Shown here piece after piece: positions 33,072-42,175 of a stretch of 60,396 bases of DNA. The translations under genes were made by a program, and so were the position numbers. The notes beneath the pieces are model-generated. The model saw only the letters and a program-made list of their open reading frames with translations, did not search any database and was not told where the DNA came from. How positions within the stretch are numbered: the stretch's first letter is position 1; every line of letters begins with the position of its first letter. The stretch is taken from contig CAZWYY010000015.1 of NCBI GenBank assembly GCA_964638895.1, positions 1 to 60,396 of the forward strand, in the 5' to 3' direction. The DNA comes from JAFGGG01 sp964638895 (lineage in GTDB: Bacteria; Spirochaetota; Spirochaetia; SZUA-6; RPPD01).

Positions 33072-33279
33072 AACAACTTTACACCATCTCAATAATAAGA
33101 TAAAAACAAACGGAGTATAGTATATTCACATCTTACCTGTCAAGGTAAAGACCGATTAATATAGGCGGCCGGGCTGCCTCATAGCCGGAACCTTTCAGGC
33201 CGTGCGGAATACGGGCAGTATTTTATTTTCTTTATATTGCATTTTATTTATATTATTGGTAACAAAAAGAACGAAGTGA

Positions 33280-34758
33280 ATGGCTGACAGCGGAACTACA
33301 ACCAAAACACCTCAGCACAGTGGCGTGGCCACGCTCCTTGGGAATCCCAGGAGTGCCATTATCAGGCTTTCCCTGCCCATGATCGTGGCCATGTCCGTGC
33401 AGTCCCTCTACAATTTAGCGGATAAGATTTGGGTGTCCGGCCTGGGCAAGGCGGCTTTGAGCGCAACCGGCCTGTATTTTCCTTTCATGATGCTGGCCAT
33501 TGCCGTCTCCGTGGGGCTGGGCATCGGCGGCGGTTCGGCCATCTCCAGGTTCATCGGCGCCGGCAACAAGGAAAACGCCAACAGCGTGGCAGTGCATACC
33601 ATTGTCTTCGCCGTTGCCCTGGCCGTTATTTATTCCGTGCCCCTGTACCTGTTTGCCGAACCGATCTTCCATATTATGGGCGCCGGAGAGGCGCTTGAGA
33701 TGTCGCTTGATTACGGCCGTGTGATGATCCTGGGTTCGGTTTTCATCTTCCTGGCCAACATCGGCAACTCCTTTCTGCGCAGCGAGGGGAACGCCAAGGC
33801 CGCCATGTTCGCCATGCTTACGGGCACGATTCTGAATGTGCTTCTGGATCCGCTGTTCATTTACAGCATCTCCGTGCCCCTGCCCTTTTTATCCCCCACA
33901 ACAATGGTCAACATCGGGCTTGACCTGGGAGTAGCCGGCGCGGCCTATGCCACGATTCTCTCGTTCGCGGTCTCCTGCGGCCTTCTTGCCTACTGGCTGT
34001 TGATCAAGAAAAACAACTACATTCAGATCCACCTGAAAAATTTTCGTTTCCGTGGAGCGATTGCCCGGGACATTTTCCGGGTGGGCTTTCCCTCGACCCT
34101 TTCCCAGGGCTCCATGTCGCTGATGATGCTGCTGCTTAACCTGATTATCACCGCCGTGGCCGGGTACGTGGGCGTGGCCATCTTTCAAACGGGCTGGACC
34201 GTGGTCTCCATCGCCATTCTCCCGCTTTTGGGCATAGCCTCCGCTGTTACCGCGGTATCCGGCGCAACATACGGCGCCGGATATTACGTAAAACTCAAAC
34301 AGGCTTTTTTATACGCCGTTAAGTTCGGTTTTGTAATAGAGCTGGGAATAGCCCTGCTCACGCTTGTGTTCGCGCCGTACATAACTCACATCTTTACGCT
34401 TTCCGAAGACACCAAGGAGATCATTCCCGATATCACCCATTTTTTGCGTATCGTCTGGCTGTTTTACCCGGCCGTAGCCGGCGGCATGCTTTCCTCGGCC
34501 CTGTTTCAGGGCGTAGGCAAGGGGCTGTACTCATTTATCATCACCATCATCCGCACACTCGGTCTCACGGCCCTGGGCGCCTATATTTTCAGCATCGGGT
34601 TCGGAATGAGGCTTGAAGGCATTTATATCGGCATCATTATCGGCAGCTGGTGTTCCAGTATCATCGCCTTCACTTGGGCCAATATCTTCATCAATAAACG
34701 GTTGAAAAAAGCGACCGCGACGGAGCCCGAAACCGCGCGCGCCGCTGCGGACCGATAA
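33280..34758 (+). CDS. MATE-family efflux transporter
   Basis: 492-residue MATE transporter, an ion-coupled exporter of cationic organic molecules. Twelve hydrophobic segments in two similar halves. The first (RLSLPMIVAMSVQSLYNLADKIWVSGLG) is typical, as is the repeat half beginning RVGFPSTLSQGSMSLMMLLLN. A cytoplasmic loop separates the halves near residue 245. The ATG at 33280 has only a weak ribosome site (GAAGTGA). The preceding 187 bp contains a TTACCT/AGGTAA inverted repeat and A+T-rich promoter-like DNA. The substrate is unknown. Confidence 0.92.
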   Translation: MADSGTTTKTPQHSGVATLLGNPRSAIIRLSLPMIVAMSVQSLYNLADKIWVSGLGKAALSATGLYFPFMMLAIAVSVGLGIGGGSAISRFIGAGNKENANSVAVHTIVFAVALAVIYSVPLYLFAEPIFHIMGAGEALEMSLDYGRVMILGSVFIFLANIGNSFLRSEGNAKAAMFAMLTGTILNVLLDPLFIYSISVPLPFLSPTTMVNIGLDLGVAGAAYATILSFAVSCGLLAYWLLIKKNNYIQIHLKNFRFRGAIARDIFRVGFPSTLSQGSMSLMMLLLNLIITAVAGYVGVAIFQTGWTVVSIAILPLLGIASAVTAVSGATYGAGYYVKLKQAFLYAVKFGFVIELGIALLTLVFAPYITHIFTLSEDTKEIIPDITHFLRIVWLFYPAVAGGMLSSALFQGVGKGLYSFIITIIRTLGLTALGAYIFSIGFGMRLEGIYIGIIIGSWCSSIIAFTWANIFINKRLKKATATEPETARAAADR

Positions 34759-34812
34759 GAGGCGGCTCCGTATTAACGGACGGCCGGTGTGGCGGACGGC
34801 TGAATCCGCTAC

Positions 34813-34841
34813 TTGACACTTCCCGGAAATTTGCGTATGAA
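34813..34841 (+). promoter_or_regulatory. Promoter for a nearly leaderless transcript (membrane protein)
   Basis: TTGACA (34813-34818), 17 bp, TATGAA (34836-34841). The start codon chosen for the gene (34852) lies 10 bases after the -10, so the mRNA would have a leader of at most about 3 nt. The upstream in-frame ATG at 34837 is part of the -10 box and cannot be in this mRNA. Confidence 0.7.
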
Positions 34842-34851
34842 AACAGTTAGC

Positions 34852-35448
34852 ATGCCGCTTCAGGACCAGCTTCTTCAAATAATCCAAAGCCCCTACATCC
34901 TACTGGGAATTCCCATAGGCCTGCTCTGCGGAGTATTCGGGTACCGCCTGTTCAAACTGGTGCTTTTTGTCACCGGATTTTGTTTCGGCATGCTTCTGAC
35001 CCTTTCGGTAACCCAGGCCATGAACCTTCAAGCCGGGAGTATGATTATCAGCATCATTGCCGGCATACTCTTCGGGTTGATCTCCTTTTTCCTCTATCAA
35101 CTGGGGATTTTCTTCATTGGCGCTTTTATGGGTGGTACATTGGGGAGTCTGCTAGGCGGTACGGCGGCCGGGGGCGGACAGGGAGTGCTTTACCTGATCC
35201 TGATCTGCGCTGCGCTCGGTGGAGTGCTGGCGCTCGTTTTACAGAAATTCCTTATTATGTTCGCCACCTCATTCGTAGGCGCGCTGTTCTTCACCCTGGG
35301 ACTGCTGTCCGCCCTCACAAAAACCATAACCGTTTTTCACTTTATCCTGATCGCGGTCCTGACCGCCTGCTTTATGGTTATCCAGTATGTGACAAGAAAG
35401 AAAACGCAGCCTGAAGCACGGGGAAGGACCCTCCCCCCCACTGACTGA
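34852..35448 (+). CDS. Multi-span membrane protein of unknown function
   Basis: 198-residue integral membrane protein with about six to seven hydrophobic helices and short loops, several with GxxxG patterns (FMGGTLGSLLGGTAAGGG). The N-terminus MPLQDQLLQIIQSPYILL is amphipathic and the C-terminus is basic (TRKKTQPEARG). It resembles DUF4203-type small membrane proteins only in layout. The start follows from the promoter just upstream. No partner genes point to a role. Confidence 0.72.
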   Translation: MPLQDQLLQIIQSPYILLGIPIGLLCGVFGYRLFKLVLFVTGFCFGMLLTLSVTQAMNLQAGSMIISIIAGILFGLISFFLYQLGIFFIGAFMGGTLGSLLGGTAAGGGQGVLYLILICAALGGVLALVLQKFLIMFATSFVGALFFTLGLLSALTKTITVFHFILIAVLTACFMVIQYVTRKKTQPEARGRTLPPTD

Positions 35449-35474
35449 ATTCACTTTCCAGCGTTAACATGCGC

Positions 35475-36251
35475 TCATTCCTTTTTTTTAAATAAATCTA
35501 AAAAACCGAAAAGCGGCTTTTTCTTCATACGGGCGGCCGTCAGACTGTCTTTTTTTTCGGCCCGCCCCGAGTAAGAGAATAATTCATGTTTACCGAAAAC
35601 CGTGATGAAGTACGCGACATCATTTTTAACTGAAAGCACCGGATAAAAGGTGATTTTGGTCTTTTCTTTTTCAATGGTAACGGCGCTCTTGGTCTTATTT
35701 CCCTCCAGAAGGATCGCCGTAAAATCCAGTTCCTTGATGTAATCCGCTAAGGCTTTTCCCGTCACTTCGGCTGAAACAAGCTTGTTTTTTTCGGCAAACC
35801 CGCCGCTTGTTTTTCTGATTTCACCCGTGATATCCACCACAAGCAGGGGAACCTGGACGAACTCCATCAGTTTATCAATGACTGCATTGAGCAGGAGGAT
35901 GCGGCTGCTCTTCCGCTCACCCAGCTCATGGAGTTCGCGGTACATGCTTTGCATTCTCAATCCAAGCGCCCCGAAGAAGTCAAGCCGATCCAGGGGGAAG
36001 TGCCCGCTTTGCTTGAATATATCTATCATCCTGTCCAGTTTTTTCAATGCCTGCCGGTTGAAAATAAAACCGCGAACGGGAATAAAACCGATGATCGCTA
36101 TCGTGATAACTCCATAGAAAAAAATACGCTCGGCGAGGAATTTTTCCCCGCTCGCCATGAGCATGAAATAGCTCATGACGGATTCGCCTATGATAAACCC
36201 GAGCGCCAGGACAAGAAAAATCACAAAATGCCGCATTCGAAAAAATAACAT
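35475..36251 (-). CDS. Membrane protein with PAS-like sensor domain
   Basis: 258-residue protein. Two hydrophobic helices (about 7-30 and 44-62) are followed by a coiled-coil-prone region (RQALKKLDRMIDIFKQ ... MYRELHELGER). A PAS-like domain then occupies about 118-225 (KLMEFVQVPLLVVDITGEIRKTSGGFAEKN and FYPVLSVKNDVAYFITVFG). No kinase, GGDEF or DNA-binding output domain follows, and the C-terminus is basic. It is the third gene of the ktrB-ktrA operon (15 bp gap), so it may sense a signal for potassium transport or act with KtrA. That role is inference. Good Shine-Dalgarno (AAGGAG). Confidence 0.7.
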   Translation of the reverse strand: MLFFRMRHFVIFLVLALGFIIGESVMSYFMLMASGEKFLAERIFFYGVITIAIIGFIPVRGFIFNRQALKKLDRMIDIFKQSGHFPLDRLDFFGALGLRMQSMYRELHELGERKSSRILLLNAVIDKLMEFVQVPLLVVDITGEIRKTSGGFAEKNKLVSAEVTGKALADYIKELDFTAILLEGNKTKSAVTIEKEKTKITFYPVLSVKNDVAYFITVFGKHELFSYSGRAEKKDSLTAARMKKKPLFGFLDLFKKKE

Positions 36252-36266
36252 ACCATCTCCTTAATC

Positions 36267-36962
36267 TTATTCCAGTTCCGCCAGCGCCTCAAAATCCGCG
36301 TTCCTGCCCACTAGAAGAAAAATATCATCTTCATTCAGGACAATGTTTGCCTCGGGCAAAAGGAGTTCTTCTCTCTGCACGGGGTTTCCCACGTCATCAA
36401 TGTCCTTGATATTACGTTTGATGGATACCATGTGCAGATTGAATTTCTCGCGCAATTTGATGCTTTTCACCGTCTGCCCGAAAAAAAGACGCGGCACCTG
36501 AACCTCCGCGAAACTATACTCTTTAGACAGGGGAATCGTGTCAAGGACTTCGGGCGAAATCAGCTTAAGGGCAATACGCATGCCTTCGTCGACCTCGAGG
36601 TTGATGACCTCGTTCGCGCCCACCTGCCGCAGCACCGTCTGGTGAATATCCGACACGGCACGGGCCACGATGTAGGGAATACCCCGCTTTTTCAACAGCG
36701 CGGTGGCGAGAATACTCGCTTCGATATTGTCCGCGATTCCCACTATGGCGATATCCACATCATCAAGCGGCGCTTTTAACAACGCGGCTTCATCGGTGGC
36801 GTCAAGGTGAATGGCGGCCGTGACCGTGTTTTTCATTTTTTCCACGGTCTCCGCTTCATGGTCAAGCGCGATGACCTGCGCCCCCTTCTCACTCAGCACC
36901 TCACAGACTTTCCTCCCGAAAGAACCCATTCCGATAACCGCGAATACTTTATTTTTCACCAT
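36267..36962 (-). CDS. ktrA: KtrA/TrkA-type potassium uptake regulator (RCK protein)
   Basis: 231-residue cytosolic gating ring subunit. The RCK_N Rossmann domain begins with VIGMGSFGRKV (glycines 11, 13 and 16). D34 and E36 (VIALDHEAE) are at the ribose-binding position for NAD(H)/ADP. RCK_C (TrkA_C) covers about 140-225. Single RCK domain, so KtrA rather than double TrkA. GGAGAAG precedes the ATG. It lies 21 bp downstream of ktrB. The two proteins should form one K+ uptake system controlled by nucleotide binding. Confidence 0.93.
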   Translation of the reverse strand: MVKNKVFAVIGMGSFGRKVCEVLSEKGAQVIALDHEAETVEKMKNTVTAAIHLDATDEAALLKAPLDDVDIAIVGIADNIEASILATALLKKRGIPYIVARAVSDIHQTVLRQVGANEVINLEVDEGMRIALKLISPEVLDTIPLSKEYSFAEVQVPRLFFGQTVKSIKLREKFNLHMVSIKRNIKDIDDVGNPVQREELLLPEANIVLNEDDIFLLVGRNADFEALAELE

Positions 36963-36983
36963 TGATCTTCTCCATTATTTTGG

Positions 36984-38717
36984 TTACCCGAGGGAAATAT
37001 CACCCTGGGGATATTCCATTTTTACTGAATATCTTTTACCGCTTGCCGCGGTTAATATTGTCAGCGGCCCCAATCTGCCAAGAAACATAAGGAGAATAAT
37101 AACCGATTTTCCCACGGCGCTGAGAGTGCCGGTGATACCGGCGGAGAGGCCGACGGTGCCGAACGCCGATGTCGCCTCGAAAAGCAGCGAGAGAAAAGGG
37201 ACATTTTCCGAGAGCGTGAGGACCCAAGCGCCGATTAAAACTGATGTGGTCCCAAACAAGAAAATAATGAAGCTTCTTCCCACGCGATCCTGGGATATTG
37301 CATACTTCCCCATGCGCGTCTGTTTTTCGCCGCGAAGAAACGAACGCAGATACGCGCCGATAACCGCCAGTGAGTTGATCTTGATGCCCCCCGCGGTTCC
37401 GCCGGACGCCGCGCCGATAAACATAAAGACGATCATGATCAGATAGGTCGCCTGCGTAAGCGACTGAAACTGAATGGAATTGAATCCCGCGGTTCGAAGC
37501 GTTACCGATTGAAAAAAAGCCGAAAGGTATTGCTCCCCCAGCCCCAAGTCTTTCATGCTTTCACCGTGTTCGAGAAAATACGTAAAAACCATTCCGAGGA
37601 CGATAAGGGCGATGGTGAATTTAATCACGATCTTTGTGTTCAATGTTAAATGCTCCGGTTTCCCTGTTTGACCGGACAATTTTACGCGTATGCGCTTCAA
37701 CAGCACGTTCTTTATATTTACAATAACGATGAAACTTATACCGCCCAAAATAATAAGGCCGGCCACGGTTCCGAGAATAAGCGGATTGCTTCGGTATGCT
37801 TCAAGGCTGTCGGAAAAAAGTGAAAAGCCGGCGTTACAAAAAGCCGAAACCGCATGGAAAACGGCAAGGAAAACGCCATGCGGGGAAAATCCATAACGCG
37901 GATAAAAACCGAAAAAGAGAACACACGCGCCGATAAACTCGATGATAAACGTGATGATAATGATATTCTTTAAAGACTTTGCCAGACTCGACATATCATC
38001 CTCACTCAACATGTAACTTAACAAAAGTTTTTCCTCAAGCGATATTTTACGCCGCAACGCGAAAATCGCGAAAAAGGACAGGATCATGATTCCCAGTCCC
38101 CCTATCTGGATGAGAATGAGAATGACAAGCTGTCCCCAGATTGTGAAATGGGTTGCCGTATCCACGACGATGAGTCCGGTGACACAGACGGCGGAGGTCG
38201 CCGTAAAAAGGCTGTCAATAAAATGGAGGCCATTGCCGTCCCGTGTCGTAAAACCCATCATGAGAACCAGTACCCCGATAAAAATCACAAAAAGAAAACT
38301 TAAAAGTATCGTCTGTGCGGGATGGATGGTGAAATTTTCCATATAGCGGGAAAACTTTTGCAAACGCCCGAATATCTTCAGCACAAGAAAGGTGTTGCGC
38401 AGTAAAATCAACAAAAGGGAAATGCTTCTACTACCCCGTGATAGAGGGATCAGAATTTGAAATTTTAAAGTAATAAAAAGAACGATAAAGACGAGAACAA
38501 AGAGCAAGGATAATTTATGCTCTTTGATGTAAAGGAGCTTGTAACGGGCCGTAATGATACATATCGCGGTTTCAATGACGATAAGTATGAGTATGCAGTA
38601 ATCGATAACATTGCTTACAGCCTGGATAAACGGATCAATCCCCTTCTCCTGTTCTAAAAAAAGCGACACAATACTAAGAAGAAGAGTGACGATAATGATG
38701 ATCTGAAAGATCTTCAT
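36984..38717 (-). CDS. ktrB: KtrB/TrkH-type potassium transporter subunit with N-terminal four-helix extension
   Basis: 577-residue K+/Na+ translocating subunit, about 130 residues longer than typical KtrB. The transporter part begins near residue 130 (HPAQTILLSFLFVIFIGVLVLM). It has the four-fold pore loops, for example SLFTATSAVCVTGLIVVD, FHAVSAFCNAGFS, SVTLRTAGFNS and FEATSAFGTVGLSAG, each with the selectivity glycine. The extension (1-125) has four predicted helices. The last has spaced basic residues (SRGSRSISLLLILLRNTFLVLK), reminiscent of a voltage-sensor-like S1-S4 bundle. The start codon is the first ATG, with a weak ribosome site. It is followed by ktrA. Confidence 0.92.
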   Translation of the reverse strand: MKIFQIIIIVTLLLSIVSLFLEQEKGIDPFIQAVSNVIDYCILILIVIETAICIITARYKLLYIKEHKLSLLFVLVFIVLFITLKFQILIPLSRGSRSISLLLILLRNTFLVLKIFGRLQKFSRYMENFTIHPAQTILLSFLFVIFIGVLVLMMGFTTRDGNGLHFIDSLFTATSAVCVTGLIVVDTATHFTIWGQLVILILIQIGGLGIMILSFFAIFALRRKISLEEKLLLSYMLSEDDMSSLAKSLKNIIIITFIIEFIGACVLFFGFYPRYGFSPHGVFLAVFHAVSAFCNAGFSLFSDSLEAYRSNPLILGTVAGLIILGGISFIVIVNIKNVLLKRIRVKLSGQTGKPEHLTLNTKIVIKFTIALIVLGMVFTYFLEHGESMKDLGLGEQYLSAFFQSVTLRTAGFNSIQFQSLTQATYLIMIVFMFIGAASGGTAGGIKINSLAVIGAYLRSFLRGEKQTRMGKYAISQDRVGRSFIIFLFGTTSVLIGAWVLTLSENVPFLSLLFEATSAFGTVGLSAGITGTLSAVGKSVIILLMFLGRLGPLTILTAASGKRYSVKMEYPQGDISLG

Positions 38718-38774
38718 CTCTATTCTATATGCTCCGCATCAAAGCCAATATGGTGAGTGGGAAAGCGCCTGTTC

Positions 38775-39356
38775 CTACAGCAAATAATAGTCCGGCTCAT
38801 TCCCCGGCTTCCATTTTATACTGCAGCCCATGCTCGGTCTTTGTTCCCCGCGCACCCTGCGCCCCTCAAGCACAGCGTCCAGGGCCCGGCGCAGGTCATG
38901 CCCGGTAACCGGAATCGAGTTGCCGGGCCGGGAAGAATCGAACTGTCCCTGGTATGCCAGTTTCTGCTCCTTGTTGAACAGGAAAAAATCCGGCGTACAC
39001 GCGGCCCCGTAAATTTTGGCGGTCTCCTGCGATTCATCGTAGAGATAGGGAAAAGTAAAATCCAGCTCCCGCGCCCATTCTCTCATATGGGCGGGTGAAT
39101 CATCAGGGTAGGTGGAAACATCGTTTGCGTTGACGGCAATCGCCGTAAGGCCCTTATCCCGGTATTCCGCGATCATGTCCCGCAGGGGCCTGATTATATG
39201 CTTTACATAGGGGCAGTGATTGCACATAAACACAATCAACAGGGCGTTGAAAGTCTTGAAATCGCTTAAGGACACGAGCTCATTATGGATATCGGGCAGA
39301 CAAAACCCGAAGGCCTTTGTGCCCAACGCCAGATACTTTGATGAAATAACCGACAT
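38775..39356 (-). CDS. Thioredoxin-fold (AhpC/TSA-like redoxin) protein
   Basis: 193-residue peroxiredoxin/thioredoxin-like protein with the motif MCNHCPYVKH (C45, C48) and the downstream cis-Pro segment ACTPDFFLF. The family (thioredoxin family protein with CNHCPYVK) is widespread and mostly uncharacterised. No signal peptide, so cytosolic. AAGGAGGAGAGG just before the ATG is a very strong ribosome site. It lies 21 bp after the FAD oxidoreductase gene on the same strand. A redox pairing of the two is plausible. Confidence 0.88.
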   Translation of the reverse strand: MSVISSKYLALGTKAFGFCLPDIHNELVSLSDFKTFNALLIVFMCNHCPYVKHIIRPLRDMIAEYRDKGLTAIAVNANDVSTYPDDSPAHMREWARELDFTFPYLYDESQETAKIYGAACTPDFFLFNKEQKLAYQGQFDSSRPGNSIPVTGHDLRRALDAVLEGRRVRGEQRPSMGCSIKWKPGNEPDYYLL

Positions 39357-39377
39357 CCTCTCCTCCTTTATTTAGGA

Positions 39378-40586
39378 TTAAAAAAGTAAAGCGGTTTCCA
39401 GCTCCTCGGCCCTGACACCGACCTGGTCACGGATAAGTTTCCTAGCGCTATCGATCTTATCCCAGACATTACAGAGCAGGACCCCGCGTATTAATCCCCG
39501 GTCAAGATAATAAATGACTCCCTTTTCATATTTATTATGCCAGAACGAAGCGGTCTGCATGGAGGAATCGGTTTCCCCGGCCGCTTCATACCCGAATTCA
39601 AACAGATCGGAAAAAAAGTAGGGAATGTAGTCAAAGACCTCCGGCTGCCCGGCCATGTTTCTACCCGCGGCCTTCCCCTGGGCTATGGCGTTGTCCCAGT
39701 GCTCGACCCGCATGCGTTTTCCGAACACAACCGATTCAAAACCCGTGTTGTCACCCGCCGCGTAAATGTCCGGAAGTGATGTCTGCAGGTACTTGTCCAC
39801 CAGGATGCCGTTGGATGTCTTTATACCTGCTTTGACCGCCAGGTCCATGGCCGGATCTATGCCGATGCCGGCAATAACAAGGTCAGCCGGAACCTCCTGC
39901 CCGTTTTTTGTGCGCATAACCAGCCCGCCTCCGGAGCTGTTGAACGAAACCGGCAGGTCACCATGCAGAACCCGTACCCCGCGCTCAATGTACCGCTCCT
40001 GCAGGGTCGTTCCCAGGTCCCGCGGAAAGATCCGTTGGGCCAGGTATTCCTCCGGAAAAACCATGGTGACCTCGGCCTTGTTCATGCTGAGGGCGGCCGC
40101 CATCTCCGAACCGATGAACCCGCCGCCCACGATGATCGCCTTGACCCCGGGACCGACCTGCGAGTGTATTCGCTTGTAGTCCTCGATGGTCCGGTAGTAG
40201 CAGATTTCGGGCAGGTCGCCGCCGGGCAGGCCCAACCTGCGCGGCAGGCCCCCGGTGGCGAGGAGCAGTCTGGAATACCCAAAGGTATCCCCCTGCTCTG
40301 TGGTCACCGTTTTTTCCTGGGGATTAACCACCGTGACCATAACCCCCTGCCGCAGCTCGGCCTTTTGCGCAGCATAGAAATTCGCATTGTGCAAGAAAAT
40401 ATCCGCCAGCTTTTTTTTACCGGTCCACAGCTTTTTACTGAGCGGCGGCCTGTCATACGGCGGACTCTGCTCCGCGCCCAGCACCAGAATCGAACCATGC
40501 TGGTCGACCTCCCTGATACCCTCTATGGCTGAAATCCCGGCGAGTCCGCTTCCTACTATTACATAATTATAACTTTTTTTATTCAT
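39378..40586 (-). CDS. FAD-dependent NAD(P)H oxidoreductase
   Basis: 402-residue flavoprotein of the pyridine nucleotide-disulfide reductase superfamily, closest in style to rubredoxin/ferredoxin reductases and NADH oxidase-like proteins. FAD motif YVIVGSGLAGISA (residues 8-20). ATGG-containing second FAD loop (LLLATGGLPRR). NAD(P)H motif IIVGGGFIGSEMA. IYAAGDN for the FAD ribityl contact. No CxxC redox pair near the FAD, so it is not a disulfide reductase. The C-terminal domain is about 90 residues. AGGGAGGAAGG precedes the ATG. It is in an operon with the thioredoxin-fold gene. Confidence 0.92.
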   Translation of the reverse strand: MNKKSYNYVIVGSGLAGISAIEGIREVDQHGSILVLGAEQSPPYDRPPLSKKLWTGKKKLADIFLHNANFYAAQKAELRQGVMVTVVNPQEKTVTTEQGDTFGYSRLLLATGGLPRRLGLPGGDLPEICYYRTIEDYKRIHSQVGPGVKAIIVGGGFIGSEMAAALSMNKAEVTMVFPEEYLAQRIFPRDLGTTLQERYIERGVRVLHGDLPVSFNSSGGGLVMRTKNGQEVPADLVIAGIGIDPAMDLAVKAGIKTSNGILVDKYLQTSLPDIYAAGDNTGFESVVFGKRMRVEHWDNAIAQGKAAGRNMAGQPEVFDYIPYFFSDLFEFGYEAAGETDSSMQTASFWHNKYEKGVIYYLDRGLIRGVLLCNVWDKIDSARKLIRDQVGVRAEELETALLF

Positions 40587-40694
40587 ACCTTCCTCCCTTT
40601 TTTAAGGTACGCATTTTTTCAGCCGGGGGAAAGTATTATATGCGGGGCGTAAAGTAAAGCGCAATTGCAACCGCGCCCTACAACTTTTTTTGCT

Positions 40695-41165
40695 TTAAAA
40701 TCCCGCCGGAATAATTTCAAAATACTTGCCTCCCGCCGCGTTTGCCAAGAGACAGACCGAATTAGGGTCTTCTGCAAATATGCGGTAAGAGGTCTTATAG
40801 CGTATCCTTAAAAGATATGTGCCATTGTCATCGTTATCATATAACCACCAATTGCATATTGTTGCCTGGTCTTCATCAGGTTTCAGACCGAGTGTAGCGC
40901 TGAGATCTCCATTTGAATTCTGTATTCCATAGATAAAGTTATTGTAATACTTGTTGCGCAGTGTGAAGTAGCCGTTATTGTCGCTGTCAAGAATCTCCCA
41001 TATTTGCCTGTTACCTGCCGCCGTACTATATTCAGTTAGTAATAATCCCGTTCCGTCGCTGTTGCTTGTTAGATACGTGTCATAGGGCACGCTTTTTATA
41101 TAGTAATATCCTTCTTGTGAGCCTTTTAATGTGCCTGTCAATCCGCCCTGGGCTATCTTCTTGCC
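40695..41165 (-). CDS. Ricin-type beta-trefoil-like domain protein, 5' end lost in scaffold gap
   Basis: Partial frame open to the gap. The readable 155 residues form two to three beta-trefoil lectin-like units (YYYIKSVPYDTYLTSNSDG, RQIWEILDSDNNGYFTLRNKYYNNFIYG, CNWWLYDNDDNGTYLLRIRYKTSYRIFAED), similar to RICIN domains that bind carbohydrate. No start codon is convincing in the visible part. It most likely belongs to the same exported protein as the repeat lipoprotein on the other side of the gap. The frame across the 100 N cannot be trusted. Confidence 0.7.
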   Translation of the reverse strand, partial: GKKIAQGGLTGTLKGSQEGYYYIKSVPYDTYLTSNSDGTGLLLTEYSTAAGNRQIWEILDSDNNGYFTLRNKYYNNFIYGIQNSNGDLSATLGLKPDEDQATICNWWLYDNDDNGTYLLRIRYKTSYRIFAEDPNSVCLLANAAGGKYFEIIPAGF

Positions 41166-41265
41166 NNNNNNNNNNNNNNNNNNNNNNNNNNNNNNNNNNN
41201 NNNNNNNNNNNNNNNNNNNNNNNNNNNNNNNNNNNNNNNNNNNNNNNNNNNNNNNNNNNNNNNNN
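41166..41265. other. Scaffold gap (100 N)
   Basis: Exactly 100 undetermined bases, a conventional placeholder. Both flanks carry TTCTTGCC (41158-41165 and 41266-41273), so a repeat probably broke the assembly here. Confidence 0.99.
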
Positions 41266-41863
41266 TTCTTGCCAGATAGATTCCCATGGGGTTGTTTCGA
41301 TTATCGTACCAGGCCATTAAATATTCGCTCCCATTCCATGCCAAGGATGGACGTCGGGAAAAATCCTCATCGTCAGTGGATATTAATGTATCACTTCCCT
41401 GCTTTGAGCCGCTTGAACTGACTCTGGCAAAATAGATTTCATAAGCCCCGTCCCGGAAGTCGTCCCAGGTCACGCCATACTCACTCCCCGTCCATACTAT
41501 TGACGGACAGTAAGAATTGTATCTGTCAGCATCCGATATCCGTATATCCTGTCCTATTTTGGCTCCGAATTTGTTAACTCAAGCAAAATAGATATCCGTG
41601 AATCCGCTTCGACGATCGTTCCAGACTACTCCATATTCGGTTCCGTTCCACACTACTGACGGATTATAGGCATAACTGGGTAACGTGGTGAGTTGTATCT
41701 CATAAATGCCCGGGCTCGACACTGCTCTGCTCTGCGTCGTACCTGTTAGCCCCTCATTTCCCCCTTGGTTCTCCAATATTTCTTCACCGGGGGGAGTGCA
41801 CCCTGCACAAAAAAAGATCAGCATTATTGCCGTCAGGACTGAAAACATACTAGTTTTTTTCAT
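41266..41863 (-). pseudogene. Repeat lipoprotein (propeller-like) interrupted by an in-frame TGA
   Basis: Starts at 41863 with a strong AAGGAGG and a lipoprotein signal peptide (MKKTSMFSVLTAIMLIFFCAGC). The mature part consists of units of about 45-47 residues of the type PSVVWNGTEYGVVWNDRRSG ... IYFA, then PSIVWTGSEYGVTWDDFRDG ... IYFARV, then PSLAWNGSEYLMAWYDNRNN ... IYLAR. At 41581-41579 a TGA stands where the other copies encode Arg (IYFAR), which fits a CGA-to-TGA change. The frame continues open to the gap. This is a nonsense-mutated or mis-sequenced gene, probably one lipoprotein with a ricin-like C-terminus (40695). It is unlikely to be selenocysteine because the aligned residue is Arg. 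Confidence 0.75.
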
Positions 41864-42175
41864 TTTTCCTCCTTGGTTGAATAAAGAATTTATTAATTAA
41901 ACATAGAGTATGGTTTAATATGTTTGTAATATCGCAAAATGATCGATAAATTGTCGACCGCGCCGATTGGCACGTACTTAAAAAATTTTATTTAATAGCC
42001 AAATGCTGGTTATACCATATATTATTATAAGCTAAATCAATAATATTTTCTTTATAGTTTTATGAACCCCGCTTCGCGGCGCTAAAAATGGAAGATTCCT
42101 GATTTACGGTACATACTCTTTATAGTATACTGATCCGCAGTCCACCGGGTATGTGGCACGGTAGGATATAATGCC
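41864..42175. other. 312-bp AT-rich intergenic region
   Basis: AT-rich spacer between divergent genes. The minus side has the lipoprotein ribosome site. The plus side ends with TATAAT (42167-42172), 3 bases before the first ATG and 9 before the second ATG of the next gene. A short GC hairpin (CGCGGCG around 42073) is the only other structure. No ORF or RNA gene seen. Confidence 0.6.

Noticed and set aside
41579..41581. Selenocysteine codon
   Set aside because: The aligned repeats have Arg at this position and no SECIS-like hairpin is obvious just after it.
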